NCBI RefSeq assembly: GCF_000689395.1
Contig: NZ_HG966617.1
Coordinates: forward strand, 2,354,221 to 2,418,220
Direction of reading: 5' to 3'
DNA length: 64,000 nucleotides
DNA from: Candidatus Phaeomarinobacter ectocarpi
Lineage (GTDB): Bacteria > Pseudomonadota > Alphaproteobacteria > CGMCC-115125
Under the pieces are notes generated by a model, which searched no databases, had not been told where the DNA came from, and saw nothing but the letters and a program-made list of their open reading frames with translations. Shown piece after piece: positions 9,457 through 18,980 of the stretch (position 1 is its first letter; each line of letters opens with the position of its first letter). The translations under genes were made by a program, and so were the position numbers.

Positions 9457-10089
9457 TTACGCAGGAACCATTAGTTCCACCGTCTCGTTTGGAAACTCCG
9501 CCCTAAGCATTTCCTCAAGCATCGCTCCTCGCTCCGACAGAAGCGAAAGTTTTTCCGCGATCAGAAGCAATATATCTTCATCGGATTTCCGCTCATCCAG
9601 CAACGCGTTAACGAGCCGGGATTCCACTGTTTCATAGAGAAAAACAAAGACTAAAATGTCGTGTGCATGATTGGGAAGACGTCCGATTTGAGGCAACCAA
9701 TATCGAATGTTAGAGATCGGGTTCGGCTTTGCCATTTCCTCCAGAGCCTGACGACGCGGACGTAATGCCACTTGGCGCAAATTCGTATAAGCCCGCGTCG
9801 CATGTTGAATTTTGATGTTTGCATCACCAACACAGGTCTGCACGTCAAAGTGCACCGAAGTCACCATTGACCGGCGCGTTAAATCTTCTTCTCGAGACTT
9901 CTGGAATTGCAAACTCCACCAGACGCCCCCGATGGCAATAAAACCTGTGATCAGCGTTTGAAAGTCTCTGACAAAATCAACGAGCATCGGAAATTCCCGC
10001 AGTAATTCAGCAAACAGGAACGCAAATATTACACCTGCTGAGACTAGCAGTATTGTTGGAAGCCAACGCTCAATCCAGTCGTCTTGCAT
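9457..10089 (-). CDS. Hypothetical two-TM membrane protein
   Basis: A 210-residue protein I do not recognise. Two hydrophobic segments are near residues 10-28 (LPTILLVSAGVIFAFLFAEL) and 44-60 (LITGFIAIGGVWWSLQF), followed by a soluble, largely alpha-helical C-terminal domain of about 140 residues. The layout resembles the common bacterial class of small membrane proteins with one hairpin and a cytosolic coiled tail. Its start ATG overlaps the purA stop codon in TGATG, so it is translationally coupled to purA. Its base composition is noticeably more AT-rich than its neighbours, which suggests recent acquisition. Confidence 0.7.
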   Translation of the reverse strand: MQDDWIERWLPTILLVSAGVIFAFLFAELLREFPMLVDFVRDFQTLITGFIAIGGVWWSLQFQKSREEDLTRRSMVTSVHFDVQTCVGDANIKIQHATRAYTNLRQVALRPRRQALEEMAKPNPISNIRYWLPQIGRLPNHAHDILVFVFLYETVESRLVNALLDERKSDEDILLLIAEKLSLLSERGAMLEEMLRAEFPNETVELMVPA

Positions 10090-11381
10090 CAGTCCGCGAA
10101 CGGATCAGTCACCAGGATCGTATCCTCACGCTCAGGGCTGGTTGACAGCAGTGCCACCGGCGCTTCGATCAGCTCTTCGATGAGCCGCACATATTTGATG
10201 GCCTGTGCAGGAAGGTCAGCCCAGCTGCGGGCGCCTTCCGTGCTTTCTGACCAGCCTTCGAGGGTGACGTAGTCGCACTCGACGCGGGCCTGACTTGGCG
10301 CATCAGCAGGAAGATGATCCAGCTTCTTGCCGTCCAGCGTGTAGCCGGTGCAGACTTTGAGTTCGTCAAAGCCGTCCAGCACGTCGAGCTTTGTCAGCGC
10401 GATACCCTCAATGCCGCCGGTCTTGATGGCCTGGCGCACCAGCACCGCATCAAACCAGCCGCAACGGCGCTTGCGGCCTGTGACGGTGCCAAACTCATGG
10501 CCCCGCTCACCCAGCTTCTGGCCAACATCATTGTCCTGCTCGGTCGGGAACGGACCCTCACCCACGCGGGTTGTGTAGGCCTTGGTGATGCCCAGCACAT
10601 ACCCAATGGCGCTGGGGCCAACACCTGCGCCGCCTGCCGCCTGACCGGCAATGGTGTTGGACGACGTCACGAATGGGTACGTGCCGTGGTCAATGTCCAG
10701 CAGCGTGCCCTGCGCGCCTTCAAACAGAATACGCTTGCCAGCCTTCTTGGCTTCGTCCAGTACCAGCCATACGGGCTTGGCGAACGGCAGAATGCGTGGC
10801 GCGATTTCTTTGAGCGCCTCAACAATGGGCGCCGCCTTGAGCTCTTCCAGATTGTTGCCCCGGCGCAGCGCATTGTGATGCACCAGCAGATTGTCCACCT
10901 TGGCTTCCAGTGTCGAGAAATCCGCAAGGTCGATCACCCGCAGGCCGCGGCGCGCCACTTTATCCTCGTAAGCCGGGCCAATGCCCCGCTTGGTGGTGCC
11001 AATCTTGGTGCCGGAATTGGAGCTCTCACGCATCACATCCAGTTCCTGATGCACGGAGAGAATAAGCGTCGCGTTTTCAGCAATCATCAGATTGTCCGGC
11101 GTCACGGCCACGCCCTGACCGGCAATCTGGTCCACTTCCTTGGCAAACGCCCATGGGTCCAGCACCACGCCATTGCCAAGGATCGACAGCTTGTTGGGCC
11201 GCACGATGCCTGAGGGCAGCAGCGAAAGTTTAAAAACCTTGCCGTCAATCACCAGCGTATGGCCGGCATTGTGCCCGCCCTGAAAGCGCACGACCACGTC
11301 GGCGCGTTCTGACAACCAGTCCACAATCTTGCCCTTGCCTTCGTCACCCCATTGGGAGCCGACGACCGCTACATTTGCCAT
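10089..11381 (-). CDS. purA: Adenylosuccinate synthetase
   Basis: A 430-residue enzyme, the standard bacterial length, catalysing GTP-dependent joining of IMP and aspartate in AMP synthesis. The N-terminal [11 protein letters not shown] phosphate-binding loop, the [10 protein letters not shown] motif, the [14 protein letters not shown] region and the late [11 protein letters not shown] segment are all present. The longer open frame to 11477 is not needed: ATG at 11381 has the SD AAGGA and fits a sigma-70-like promoter about 30 bp upstream. The small membrane-protein gene follows with a 1-nt overlap. Confidence 0.98.
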   Translation of the reverse strand: MANVAVVGSQWGDEGKGKIVDWLSERADVVVRFQGGHNAGHTLVIDGKVFKLSLLPSGIVRPNKLSILGNGVVLDPWAFAKEVDQIAGQGVAVTPDNLMIAENATLILSVHQELDVMRESSNSGTKIGTTKRGIGPAYEDKVARRGLRVIDLADFSTLEAKVDNLLVHHNALRRGNNLEELKAAPIVEALKEIAPRILPFAKPVWLVLDEAKKAGKRILFEGAQGTLLDIDHGTYPFVTSSNTIAGQAAGGAGVGPSAIGYVLGITKAYTTRVGEGPFPTEQDNDVGQKLGERGHEFGTVTGRKRRCGWFDAVLVRQAIKTGGIEGIALTKLDVLDGFDELKVCTGYTLDGKKLDHLPADAPSQARVECDYVTLEGWSESTEGARSWADLPAQAIKYVRLIEELIEAPVALLSTSPEREDTILVTDPFAD

Positions 11382-11418
11382 CGCGAGAGATTCCTTATTT
11401 GTCCGGAAAAGCGGCGGG

Positions 11419-11447
11419 ACTATACCCACATCGGGGTGAAACTCCAA
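11419..11447 (-). promoter_or_regulatory. Sigma-70-like promoter of purA
   Basis: On the minus strand TTGGAG (11442-11447) and TATAGT (11419-11424) are separated by 17 bp, the ideal spacing. Transcription would start about 30 nt before the purA ATG. The serA terminator lies just upstream (11478-11511), so purA is a separate unit from serCA. Confidence 0.6.
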
Positions 11448-11477
11448 TGCGCCAGCAGCAGTGCTGAAACTCGGCAC

Positions 11478-11511
11478 GAAAAAGGGGCGGATGCCGCAGC
11501 ATCCACCCCTG
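11478..11511 (-). terminator. Terminator of the serCA operon
   Basis: The minus strand has AGGGGTGGATGC, loop TGCG, GCATCCGCCCCT with an 11-bp stem and a run of six T residues. It begins 30 bp after the serA stop codon and sits before the purA promoter, separating the two units. Confidence 0.9.
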
Positions 11512-11540
11512 ATTCTCTGTCTGCAAAAAGTGCCTGAAGC

Positions 11541-13118
11541 CTAGAACTTCAGTGCCTTGGCCTGCTTCACATTCGGCAGCGCCATGACTTTTTCAAGCAC
11601 GTCCGCGCCCGCTGCCTGATCCACGTCGATCAACGCGATGGCGTCGCCACCTTCGCGCTCACGTCCAAGGTTGAACGAAGCAATGTTGATGCCCGCATCG
11701 CCCAAAACCGTGCCCAGACCACCGATGAAACCCGGCTTGTCGTCATTGGTGACGTACAGCATGTCGTGGGTCAGAGCGGCTTCCATGCCGATGCCCTTCA
11801 CCTGAATGATCCGCGGTGTGCCGTCACCAAAGACCGTACCGCCGACGCTGCGCGTCTGACGCTCCGTCTTCACGGAGAGCATGATGTAGCCTTCATAGGC
11901 CCCATGCTGGCTCTTCTTGGTTTCGTTTACGGCAATGCCACGTTCTTTGACGATGGCAGGTGCGGACACCATGTTGACGTCTGTCAGCATCGGCTTCAGC
12001 AGGCCCATCAGCATGGCATTGACCAGCGGCTTGGTGTTGAGATCAGCCGCATCACCCACGAATTCGATGGTGACTTCTTCAAGACCGGTTTCAGTCAGCT
12101 GACCGGCAAACAGGCCAAGCTGCTCAGACAGGGTGATCCATGGACCCAGCTTCTGCGCGTCTTCCGCAGAGACAGACGGCACGTTGATGGCATTGGTGAT
12201 CGCCCCATCCAGCAGATAGTCAGCCATCTGCTCGGCAACCTGAAGTGCCACGTTTTCCTGTGCTTCAGACGTGGACGCACCCAGATGCGGCGTGGCAATC
12301 AGCTTGTCCATGCCAAACAGCGCGTTCTCCTTGGCGGGCTCTTCTTCGAACACGTCAAGGGCAGCGCCAGCCACCTTGCCGCTTTCAAGAGCCACCTTGA
12401 GGTCGGCCTCAACAATCAGGCCGCCACGGGCACAGTTCACGATGCGCACGCCGTCTTTCATCTTGGCGAACGCGTCCGCATTGATGATGCCGCGCGTTGA
12501 GTCGGTCATCGGCGTGTGGAGCGTGATCACGTCGGCGCGCTTCAGCAGCTCATCCAGCTCGACTTTTTCGATGCCCATGTCGGCAGCGCGTTCCGCTGTC
12601 AGGAATGGGTCAAAGCCGATGACTTTCATCTTCAGGCCAAGCGCCCGGTCACATACGATGGACCCGATATTGCCGCAGCCAATGACACCCAGCGTCTTGG
12701 CGGTGAGCTCAACGCCCATGAACTTGGACTTTTCCCATTTGCCGGCATGCGTTGATGCATTGGCCTGGGGAATGTCGCGGGCCAGCGCCATCATCATGGA
12801 GATGGCGTGCTCAGCTGTGGTGATGGAGTTGCCAAACGGCGTGTTCATCACGATCACGCCCTTGGACGTGGCCTGGGGTATGTCCACATTGTCGACACCG
12901 ATGCCGGCGCGGCCAACAACCTTGAGGTTGTCCGCCTTCTCCAGCACCTCAGCGGTCACCTTGGTGGCAGAGCGGATGGCAAGGCCATCATACTGGCCGA
13001 TGATTTCAAGCAGTTCCTCTTTGGGAAGGCCTGGCTTGAAGTCCACATCGAGACCACGGTTCTTGAAAATCTCCACGGCAGCGGGAGACAGTTTGTCGGA
13101 AATCAGCACCTTGGGCAT
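11541..13118 (-). CDS. serA: D-3-phosphoglycerate dehydrogenase, long form
   Basis: A 525-residue NAD-dependent enzyme for the first step of serine synthesis. It has the N-terminal substrate domain, the Rossmann domain (GCGNIGSIVCDRA, then CARGGL and ATPHLGAST with the catalytic His), an intervening domain and a C-terminal ACT domain ending in ALPNVKQAKALKF. The long form with the extra intervening domain, as in mycobacteria and most alphaproteobacteria, is the type that can be serine-controlled. The ATG at 13118 has the SD AGGAGCG. It follows serC by 90 bp on the same strand and ends before a strong terminator. Confidence 0.97.
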   Translation of the reverse strand: MPKVLISDKLSPAAVEIFKNRGLDVDFKPGLPKEELLEIIGQYDGLAIRSATKVTAEVLEKADNLKVVGRAGIGVDNVDIPQATSKGVIVMNTPFGNSITTAEHAISMMMALARDIPQANASTHAGKWEKSKFMGVELTAKTLGVIGCGNIGSIVCDRALGLKMKVIGFDPFLTAERAADMGIEKVELDELLKRADVITLHTPMTDSTRGIINADAFAKMKDGVRIVNCARGGLIVEADLKVALESGKVAGAALDVFEEEPAKENALFGMDKLIATPHLGASTSEAQENVALQVAEQMADYLLDGAITNAINVPSVSAEDAQKLGPWITLSEQLGLFAGQLTETGLEEVTIEFVGDAADLNTKPLVNAMLMGLLKPMLTDVNMVSAPAIVKERGIAVNETKKSQHGAYEGYIMLSVKTERQTRSVGGTVFGDGTPRIIQVKGIGMEAALTHDMLYVTNDDKPGFIGGLGTVLGDAGINIASFNLGREREGGDAIALIDVDQAAGADVLEKVMALPNVKQAKALKF

Positions 13119-13208
13119 GGGTCGCTCCTGAAAGGTGAATTGTAGGGAATGGGGTGAAATGCACGCGGCGGACCAAAGCCCGCCGCGCACCTAATTCAAG
13201 TGAGGCTG

Positions 13209-14369
13209 CTAAGCCGCGTCCGCCTTGGTCGCTTCCGCATAGGCCCAGTCGAGCCATGGCAGCAGTGCCTGCATGTCAGACAGCTCGATGGTGGCACCGG
13301 CCCAGATGCGAAGGCCCGCAGGGGCATCGCGGTAGGCACCGATATCATACGCAACACCTTCAGCATCCAGCAGACTTGCCAGCTTCTTGGAAGCGGCTGC
13401 CTGCTGCTCTTCGTTGAGCGCCGGATCAACAATCGTCAGACACACAGATGTGTTCGAGCGATTGGCAACGTCAGCACACAGGAAGTCGACCCAGGCAGTG
13501 TCATCCACCCACTTGGTCAGTGCTTCAAGGTTAGAGTCAGCACGCGCCATCAGGCCTTTCAGGCCACCAATGGACTGCGACCACTCCAGCGCATCGATAT
13601 AGTCTTCGACGCACAGCATGGATGGCGTGTTGATGGTTTCGCCCTTGAAGATACCATCAATGAGCTTGCCGCCCTTTGTCAGGCGAAAGATCTTCGGCAT
13701 CGGCCAGGGTGGTGTGTAGCTCTCAAGGCGTTCCACAGCACGGGGGCTGAGAATGATCATGCCGTGGGCAGCTTCACCGCCAAGCACCTTCTGCCAGGAG
13801 TAGGTGGTGACATCGAGCTTCGCCCAGTCAAGATCCTGCGCAAAGGCAGCAGACGTGGCGTCGCAGATTGTCAGCCCTTCACGGTCCGCTGAAATCCAGT
13901 CCGCATTGGGAACACGTACACCGGACGTCGTACCATTCCAGGTAAAGACGACATCATGTGCTGGATTGACCGTGCTGAGATCAGGAAGCTGGCCATAGTC
14001 CGCTTCGATCTTGCGGGCATTGTCGAGCTTCAGCTGCTTGATGACATCGGTCACCCAGCCAGAGCCGAAGCTTTCCCATGCCATCATGTCCACCGGGCGC
14101 TCGCCCAGCAATGACCACATGGCCATTTCGACGGCACCCGTATCGGACGCCGGCACAATGCCGATCTTGTAATCGTCAGGAATACCCAGAACTGAACGCG
14201 TCAGGTCAATTGCCTGTGCCAGTTTCGCCTTGCCCGGTTTGGAGCGATGCGAACGGCCAAGACACGCGTCTTCAAGTTTGGATAGGGACCATCCCGGTCG
14301 CTTAGCGCAGGGCCCGGATGAAAAATTCGGATTAGCCGGACGGATGCCCGGAGTCTTAACGTCTGCCAT
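13209..14369 (-). CDS. serC: Phosphoserine aminotransferase
   Basis: A 386-residue PLP enzyme of fold type I that makes phosphoserine from 3-phosphohydroxypyruvate. The N-terminal [18 protein letters not shown] and the PLP lysine in [13 protein letters not shown] identify the alphaproteobacterial/archaeal-type SerC, which differs in length and sequence from the E. coli enzyme. The open frame runs on to 15137, but that extension is antisense to the DUF892 gene; ATG 14369 has its SD inside the leader hairpin. It is first in the serC-serA operon. Confidence 0.96.
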   Translation of the reverse strand: MADVKTPGIRPANPNFSSGPCAKRPGWSLSKLEDACLGRSHRSKPGKAKLAQAIDLTRSVLGIPDDYKIGIVPASDTGAVEMAMWSLLGERPVDMMAWESFGSGWVTDVIKQLKLDNARKIEADYGQLPDLSTVNPAHDVVFTWNGTTSGVRVPNADWISADREGLTICDATSAAFAQDLDWAKLDVTTYSWQKVLGGEAAHGMIILSPRAVERLESYTPPWPMPKIFRLTKGGKLIDGIFKGETINTPSMLCVEDYIDALEWSQSIGGLKGLMARADSNLEALTKWVDDTAWVDFLCADVANRSNTSVCLTIVDPALNEEQQAAASKKLASLLDAEGVAYDIGAYRDAPAGLRIWAGATIELSDMQALLPWLDWAYAEATKADAA

Positions 14370-14375
14370 GGTTTG

Positions 14376-14417
14376 TCTCCCTCCTCGCAGAGGGTCGCGC
14401 TTCGTTGGGGAAGCGTG
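14376..14417 (-). ncRNA. serC-type leader RNA motif
   Basis: Immediately before the serC start the minus strand has two short hairpins: CGCTTC/GAAGCG (14398-14415) and CCCTC/GAGGG (14379-14394). The second one overlaps the GGAGGG Shine-Dalgarno. This matches my memory of the serC RNA motif described in alphaproteobacteria, thought to control serC translation. Ligand is unknown. Boundaries are approximate. Confidence 0.65.
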
Positions 14418-14503
14418 GCCCGCGCCGTACATAGGCGTCTGGACCCAAAAGGTCAAATGACAGTTTTGCCCGGCGGCGTTACGGAGCAAATCCAGCTTTT
14501 CTG

Positions 14504-14528
14504 GGAACTTTTGCAGCGGCCACCGGTT
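14504..14528 (+). promoter_or_regulatory. Candidate EcfG general-stress promoter for the DUF892 gene
   Basis: GGAAC at 14504-14508 and GGTT at 14525-14528 are separated by 16 bp. The alphaproteobacterial general-stress sigma factor EcfG recognises GGAAC-N16/17-cGTT, so this is one base off. It lies about 40 bp before the ferritin-like gene, a family often stress-induced. Confidence 0.5.
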
Positions 14529-14567
14529 CCACTCCCACGGCTCACAACGAACCGAAAGGAACCCGAT

Positions 14568-15062
14568 ATGGCTTTTGCCAGTCTTAAAGACGTTTACATT
14601 GACCAGCTGCAGGACCTGTATAGCGCCAACAAGCAGGCGCGGCTGGCTACACAGAAACTCGCCGCCGCAGCCTCTGATGACACCCTTCAAAAGGCTTTGG
14701 AAGCAGGCGTCATCGGCATTGAAAACGGCATGAGCGCTCTCGACGCCATTATTCGCGGCCATGGCGCAACGCCATCCGCAGAGTTCTGCAAAGGCATGGA
14801 AGGCATCGTCAAGGAAGCCCAGGCCCATGCTCTGGATGCCGACTTCACAAACGACGAAGTCCAGGACGCCGTGATCATCACCCAGTATCAGCGCATGGTG
14901 CACTACGCACTTGCTGGTTATGGCTGCGTGTCGGCCTTCGCCAAGCGTCTCGACCTTGGTGAGGAGGCAAAGACAATCGACAAGTGCCTCAACGAAACCT
15001 ACGAGGGTGACCGCACCATGACGGACCTCGCCACGAACGGCATCAACAAGCAGGCAGCCTAG
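14568..15062 (+). CDS. DUF892 ferritin-like protein (YciF family)
   Basis: A 164-residue all-helical protein with the DUF892/YciF signature: [19 protein letters not shown] near the N-terminus, [15 protein letters not shown], and the [37 protein letters not shown] region. The fold is a ferritin-like four-helix bundle; E. coli YciF is stress-inducible, but a catalytic role is not established. The metal-ligand set looks partly degenerate here (the usual E...ExxH pattern is not obvious). SD is AAGGAAC before the ATG at 14568. It is divergent from serC and has a candidate EcfG promoter. Confidence 0.88.
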   Translation: MAFASLKDVYIDQLQDLYSANKQARLATQKLAAAASDDTLQKALEAGVIGIENGMSALDAIIRGHGATPSAEFCKGMEGIVKEAQAHALDADFTNDEVQDAVIITQYQRMVHYALAGYGCVSAFAKRLDLGEEAKTIDKCLNETYEGDRTMTDLATNGINKQAA

Positions 15063-15197
15063 CCAGTTGTCAGATTTGTCCGCATCAGCGCCCGCAGCGA
15101 AAGCTGCGGGCGTTTTGCGTTCACCTTCACCGCTCAATCAAAATGACTTGCGGTCACTCACGTGCTTAACTGTCTCTGGCAACAACAGGAGGCTCGC

Positions 15198-16091
15198 ATG
15201 GGCTGGAACGCAAAAAATGTCCCCGATCAATCGGGCAAACACATCATCGTCACCGGGTCCAACAGCGGCATCGGCTTTGAAGCCGCAAAGGTTCTCGCGT
15301 CAAAGGGCGCACATGTAACCCTCGCCTGCCGCAATGCCGACAAAGCCAAAGAGGCGCAGACAAAAATCAAGAAGACCCACAAGGGCGCCAAGGTGGAAAC
15401 CGGCTCCCTTGATCTCGCCAGCCTCAAATCCGTCGCAGCCTTCGCCGCCGCCTATCGCAAGAAGCACGGCAAGCTCGACATCCTCATCAACAATGCCGGT
15501 GTCATGGTGCCGCCCTATGACAAGACTGAAGATGGCTTTGAACTGCAGATTGGCTGCAATCATCTCGGCCACTTTGCCTTGACCGCCCAGCTCATTGATC
15601 TCGTCAACGCAGCACCGGAAGGCCGCGTCGTCTCTGTCGCCAGCCAGGCGCACCGGGCCGGCAAGATCAATTTCGACGATCTGCATTGGGAAAAGGGCTA
15701 CCAGCAGTGGCCCGCCTACGGCCAAAGCAAGCTGGCAAATCTGCTTTTCACTTACGAGCTTGACCGCAACCTGAAGGAAGCCGGACACGGGACACGCGCC
15801 GTGGCGGCCCATCCCGGCTACTCATCCACAAATCTGCAGCGCACGATGACCGCAGGCACCATCGCCAATGCGATCTTTGCGCAAAGCCAGAAGGCGGGTG
15901 CCCTGCCGACCCTGCGCGCCGCAACAGACCCGGACGCCGAGTCGGGATCATACTGGGGGCCAAACGGCATCATGGAAATGCGCGGCAGCCCTGTGAAAGT
16001 GAAATCCAACCGCCGCTCCCACGACAAGCGCGTCGCCCGTCGCCTGTGGGACACCTCCCAGGAACTGACCGGTCAGACTTTCACGGTTTAG
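15198..16091 (+). CDS. Short-chain dehydrogenase/reductase
   Basis: A 297-residue classical SDR. The cofactor motif is TGSNSGIG (residues about 21-28), LDLAS and NNAG follow, and the active-site pair is YGQSK. The overall pattern (LACRN after strand 2, then CNHLGHFALTAQL) matches the retinol dehydrogenase/protochlorophyllide-reductase-like branch, with NADP preferred because an Arg occurs after strand 2. The substrate is unknown. The ATG at 15198 is preceded by AGGAGG. It lies alone between DUF892 and the sulfatase, on the same strand. Confidence 0.88.
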   Translation: MGWNAKNVPDQSGKHIIVTGSNSGIGFEAAKVLASKGAHVTLACRNADKAKEAQTKIKKTHKGAKVETGSLDLASLKSVAAFAAAYRKKHGKLDILINNAGVMVPPYDKTEDGFELQIGCNHLGHFALTAQLIDLVNAAPEGRVVSVASQAHRAGKINFDDLHWEKGYQQWPAYGQSKLANLLFTYELDRNLKEAGHGTRAVAAHPGYSSTNLQRTMTAGTIANAIFAQSQKAGALPTLRAATDPDAESGSYWGPNGIMEMRGSPVKVKSNRRSHDKRVARRLWDTSQELTGQTFTV

Positions 16092-16190
16092 CTAATGAAC
16101 CACATTGATCATGCGCGGCCCGCACGGCATTCTATGCCGAACACAATGCGGGTCGGCTGATCAAACGCTGCGCCCATCGGGAGATTGACT

Positions 16191-17747
16191 ATGGGCCGCA
16201 ACATCCTGCTGATCACCACCGACCAGATGCGCTACGACGCTTTGGGCTGCACCGGCGGCAAGGTCGCCCGCACGCCGCGAATTGATGCCTTGGCCGCCAA
16301 CGGCATCAATTATTCGCGCGCTCACAATCAGTGCGTCACCTGCATGCCCGCCCGCGCCAGCATCATTACCGGGCAATACCCGGCCACCCATGGTGTATGG
16401 ACCAATGGCGTGCCGCTGCCCGAGGACGCCCCGTCAGTCGCACGCGAACTTGGCAACGCCGGGTACAAGACAGCGCTCATCGGCAAGGCGCATTTTGAAC
16501 CGTGGCTGTCACCGCCCGGCTTCTACGAAAACGACATGGCCAAAAAGGGCGAGACCGGTCCTCATCGCGGCTTTGACCGCATGGAACTCGCCAACCACTT
16601 CATGACCGGCAATTTCCACTACGACCAGCTGATGCTCGGTGAGCACAAGGACAAGATCGGCGGCTTCTACCCCATGGTGACGCCCGAAGGCCGCCAGAAT
16701 CACATCGGCGGCGCAGACACCGGTGCCATTCAGTGCTGGGTCAACGATATGCCCAAGGAGCTGTACCATACGGACTGGGTCGCCGACCGCGTCATCTCCT
16801 TCCTCGATGCTCTGGATACGGATCAGGACTGGTTCATCTGGATGAGTTTCCCCGACCCGCACCACCCCTGGGACCCACCGGCATCCGAGATTGACCGCGT
16901 CAACTGGCGTGACCTCGACCTGCCGGAGCTGTACGCCGCCACGACGGAAGACCGTGAAAAGCTGCTGGAGCAAAAGCCACGTCACTGGAAAGGCGCATGG
17001 GACGGGTCCCTGCGCACCAATTTCGAGTTCCCGCCAAATTTCCGCCCGGCAGATCTCACGGACGACCAGGTGCGCGAAATCAACGCCATGAACCACATCG
17101 AAAACGAAATGATCGACGATGCCTGCGGGCGCGTGTTCGACCGCATCAATGAGCGCGGCTGGGACGGCCAGACCGACATCTTCTTCACAACTGACCATGG
17201 CGAACTTCAAGGCGACTTCGGCTTGATGTTCAAGGGCGCGTTCCACGTTGACGCCCTCATGCGCCTACCTTTCCTCTGGCGTCCGGCACCAGACGCCAAT
17301 GTCACGCCGGATGCACTGGCAGACCCCGTGGCCCATATTGATCTCGCCCCCACCTTCTGCAGCATTGCAGGCCTTGATGTGCCTGAGTGGATGGAAGGGT
17401 CACCTTTGCCGCAATCCGCTGTGGAAGCACAGGCCCAGAACCGGGAAACCGTCCTGACCGGCTGGGACAGCGAACACAAAAATTCTGACGATCCCGACAA
17501 GCAGAAGCTCTCCTTGTCGCTGCGCACAATCACGACAACAGACTATGTGGCAACGGCCTACCTGCCCGGCTCGATCTATAAGGGCAACGAGGGCGAGCTC
17601 TACGACTTGCGTGACGACCCCTTGCAGAAAGTCAATCTGTGGAACGATCCAAAATACACGTCCATCCAAAGTGACCTATTGGCCACCATGAAGGACATGT
17701 GGCCCGCAGAAGCAGCAGAGCGCCGCAAACAGATTGCGCCCGCTTAG
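16191..17747 (+). CDS. Type I sulfatase
   Basis: A 518-residue sulfatase of the alkaline phosphatase superfamily. The N-terminal metal Asp is in TTDQMRYD, and the formylglycine signature is C51-M-P-A-R, so the Cys must be oxidised by a maturase elsewhere in the genome. Later metal ligands are in TTDHGELQGD. The FPDPHHPWDPP segment and overall layout recall choline-sulfatase-like or related sulfatases, but substrate cannot be assigned. No signal peptide is seen, so it may be cytosolic. TTG 16185 is a possible alternative start; ATG 16191 fits the family. Confidence 0.9.
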   Translation: MGRNILLITTDQMRYDALGCTGGKVARTPRIDALAANGINYSRAHNQCVTCMPARASIITGQYPATHGVWTNGVPLPEDAPSVARELGNAGYKTALIGKAHFEPWLSPPGFYENDMAKKGETGPHRGFDRMELANHFMTGNFHYDQLMLGEHKDKIGGFYPMVTPEGRQNHIGGADTGAIQCWVNDMPKELYHTDWVADRVISFLDALDTDQDWFIWMSFPDPHHPWDPPASEIDRVNWRDLDLPELYAATTEDREKLLEQKPRHWKGAWDGSLRTNFEFPPNFRPADLTDDQVREINAMNHIENEMIDDACGRVFDRINERGWDGQTDIFFTTDHGELQGDFGLMFKGAFHVDALMRLPFLWRPAPDANVTPDALADPVAHIDLAPTFCSIAGLDVPEWMEGSPLPQSAVEAQAQNRETVLTGWDSEHKNSDDPDKQKLSLSLRTITTTDYVATAYLPGSIYKGNEGELYDLRDDPLQKVNLWNDPKYTSIQSDLLATMKDMWPAEAAERRKQIAPA

Positions 17748-17813
17748 GGCACTCAGGAACCGAATACTGGTTTGCATGAATCGCCGTTGACTTGACAGCG
17801 TGCGCGCGGCCTC

Positions 17814-18980
17814 ATGCCGCCCATGCCAAATAGCACGCCACATACGCAGATCATCCCGTCCCAGCGCCACCTGTTCGACATTCCCGAAGATGTCGCGTAC
17901 CTCAACTGCGCCTATATGGCCCCCAACCTCAAATCTGTGACAGCAGCAGGCATTGCGGGCGCGCAGATCAAAGCAGCACCGTGGACCGTTACCGCGCCGG
18001 ACTTCTTTGAGCCCGCAGAGCATGCCCGTACCCTCTTTGCACAGATGATTGGTGCAACGGCAGACGACATCGCAATCGTGCCATCGGCGTCCTATGGCAT
18101 CGCAAGCGCGGCCAAAAACCTGCCCCTTGGCAAGGGCGAGGAAATCATCACCCTGGCCGAGCAGTTCCCCTCCAACGTCTATGCATGGCGCGACGCAGCC
18201 CATAAGGCCGGTGCCCGTGTTGTGACCGTCAAGAAGCGCCAGGACGGATGGACCCAACCGCTTCTTGACGCGATCACAGCCAAGACCGCCATCGTCACCA
18301 TCCCTCATTGCCACTGGACCGACGGGGCCCTGGTGGACCTTGATGCGGTCCGGGCACGGACCAGGGATGTGGGCGCAGCACTGGTCATTGATGCCTGCCA
18401 GTCCATGGGCGCCATGCCCTTTGACGTGACCCGCTACGATCCCGATTTCATCGCTGCCCCTTGTTACAAATGGCTTCTGGGGCCTTACGCCATGGGCTTC
18501 CTCTACGTGGCCCCGCGGCACCATCAAGGCAGCCCCCTTGAGCAGACATGGACCGCGCGCGAGAAATCAGAGGACTTTGCAAGGCTCGTGGAGTACGCCA
18601 CCGGCTTTCAGCCCGGCGCGCGCCGCTACGACATGGGCGAACGCGCCCAGTTTCACCTCATGCCCATGGCAACGGCTGCGCTCCAGCAAATCCTCGACTG
18701 GGGCGTCAGCAACATCGCAGCAACCCTGATTGAGAAGACCCGCAGTCTCACAAAGGACGCGGCCACCCTTGGCTTTGCCGCAGAACCTGAAAGCCGTCGC
18801 GCTGGACATTATCTGGGCCTGACGCGCGAGGACCCGCTTCCAGAAGACCTTCTTGAGAAACTGTCGCGGGCCAGTGTCTTTGTCAGTGTTCGCGGGGCAG
18901 CCATACGTGTCACGCCCCATCTCTACACATCCGATAGCGACATGGAGCGTTTTCTCACGGCGCTGGAGCAGGCCCTGTGA
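17814..18980 (+). CDS. Aminotransferase class V-fold PLP enzyme
   Basis: A 388-residue fold type I PLP enzyme of the class V/cysteine desulfurase-like superfamily. The PLP lysine is likely in APCYKWLLGPYAMGF, the PLP-binding Asp in LVIDACQSMGA, and the FPSNVYAWRD segment is typical of the branch that includes isopenicillin-N epimerase-like and kynureninase-like proteins. It lacks the SufS/IscS active-site Cys loop, so a desulfurase role is unlikely. The next gene (EamA transporter) starts within its stop codon (GTGA), so they form a transcriptional unit; an amino acid or derivative may be the shared substrate. Confidence 0.85.
   Translation: MPPMPNSTPHTQIIPSQRHLFDIPEDVAYLNCAYMAPNLKSVTAAGIAGAQIKAAPWTVTAPDFFEPAEHARTLFAQMIGATADDIAIVPSASYGIASAAKNLPLGKGEEIITLAEQFPSNVYAWRDAAHKAGARVVTVKKRQDGWTQPLLDAITAKTAIVTIPHCHWTDGALVDLDAVRARTRDVGAALVIDACQSMGAMPFDVTRYDPDFIAAPCYKWLLGPYAMGFLYVAPRHHQGSPLEQTWTAREKSEDFARLVEYATGFQPGARRYDMGERAQFHLMPMATAALQQILDWGVSNIAATLIEKTRSLTKDAATLGFAAEPESRRAGHYLGLTREDPLPEDLLEKLSRASVFVSVRGAAIRVTPHLYTSDSDMERFLTALEQAL

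Noticed and set aside
13209-15137. A 642-codon open frame covering serC and the region upstream
   Set aside because: The extra 5' part is antisense to the DUF892 gene and has no serC homology; serC starts at 14369 with its leader hairpins.
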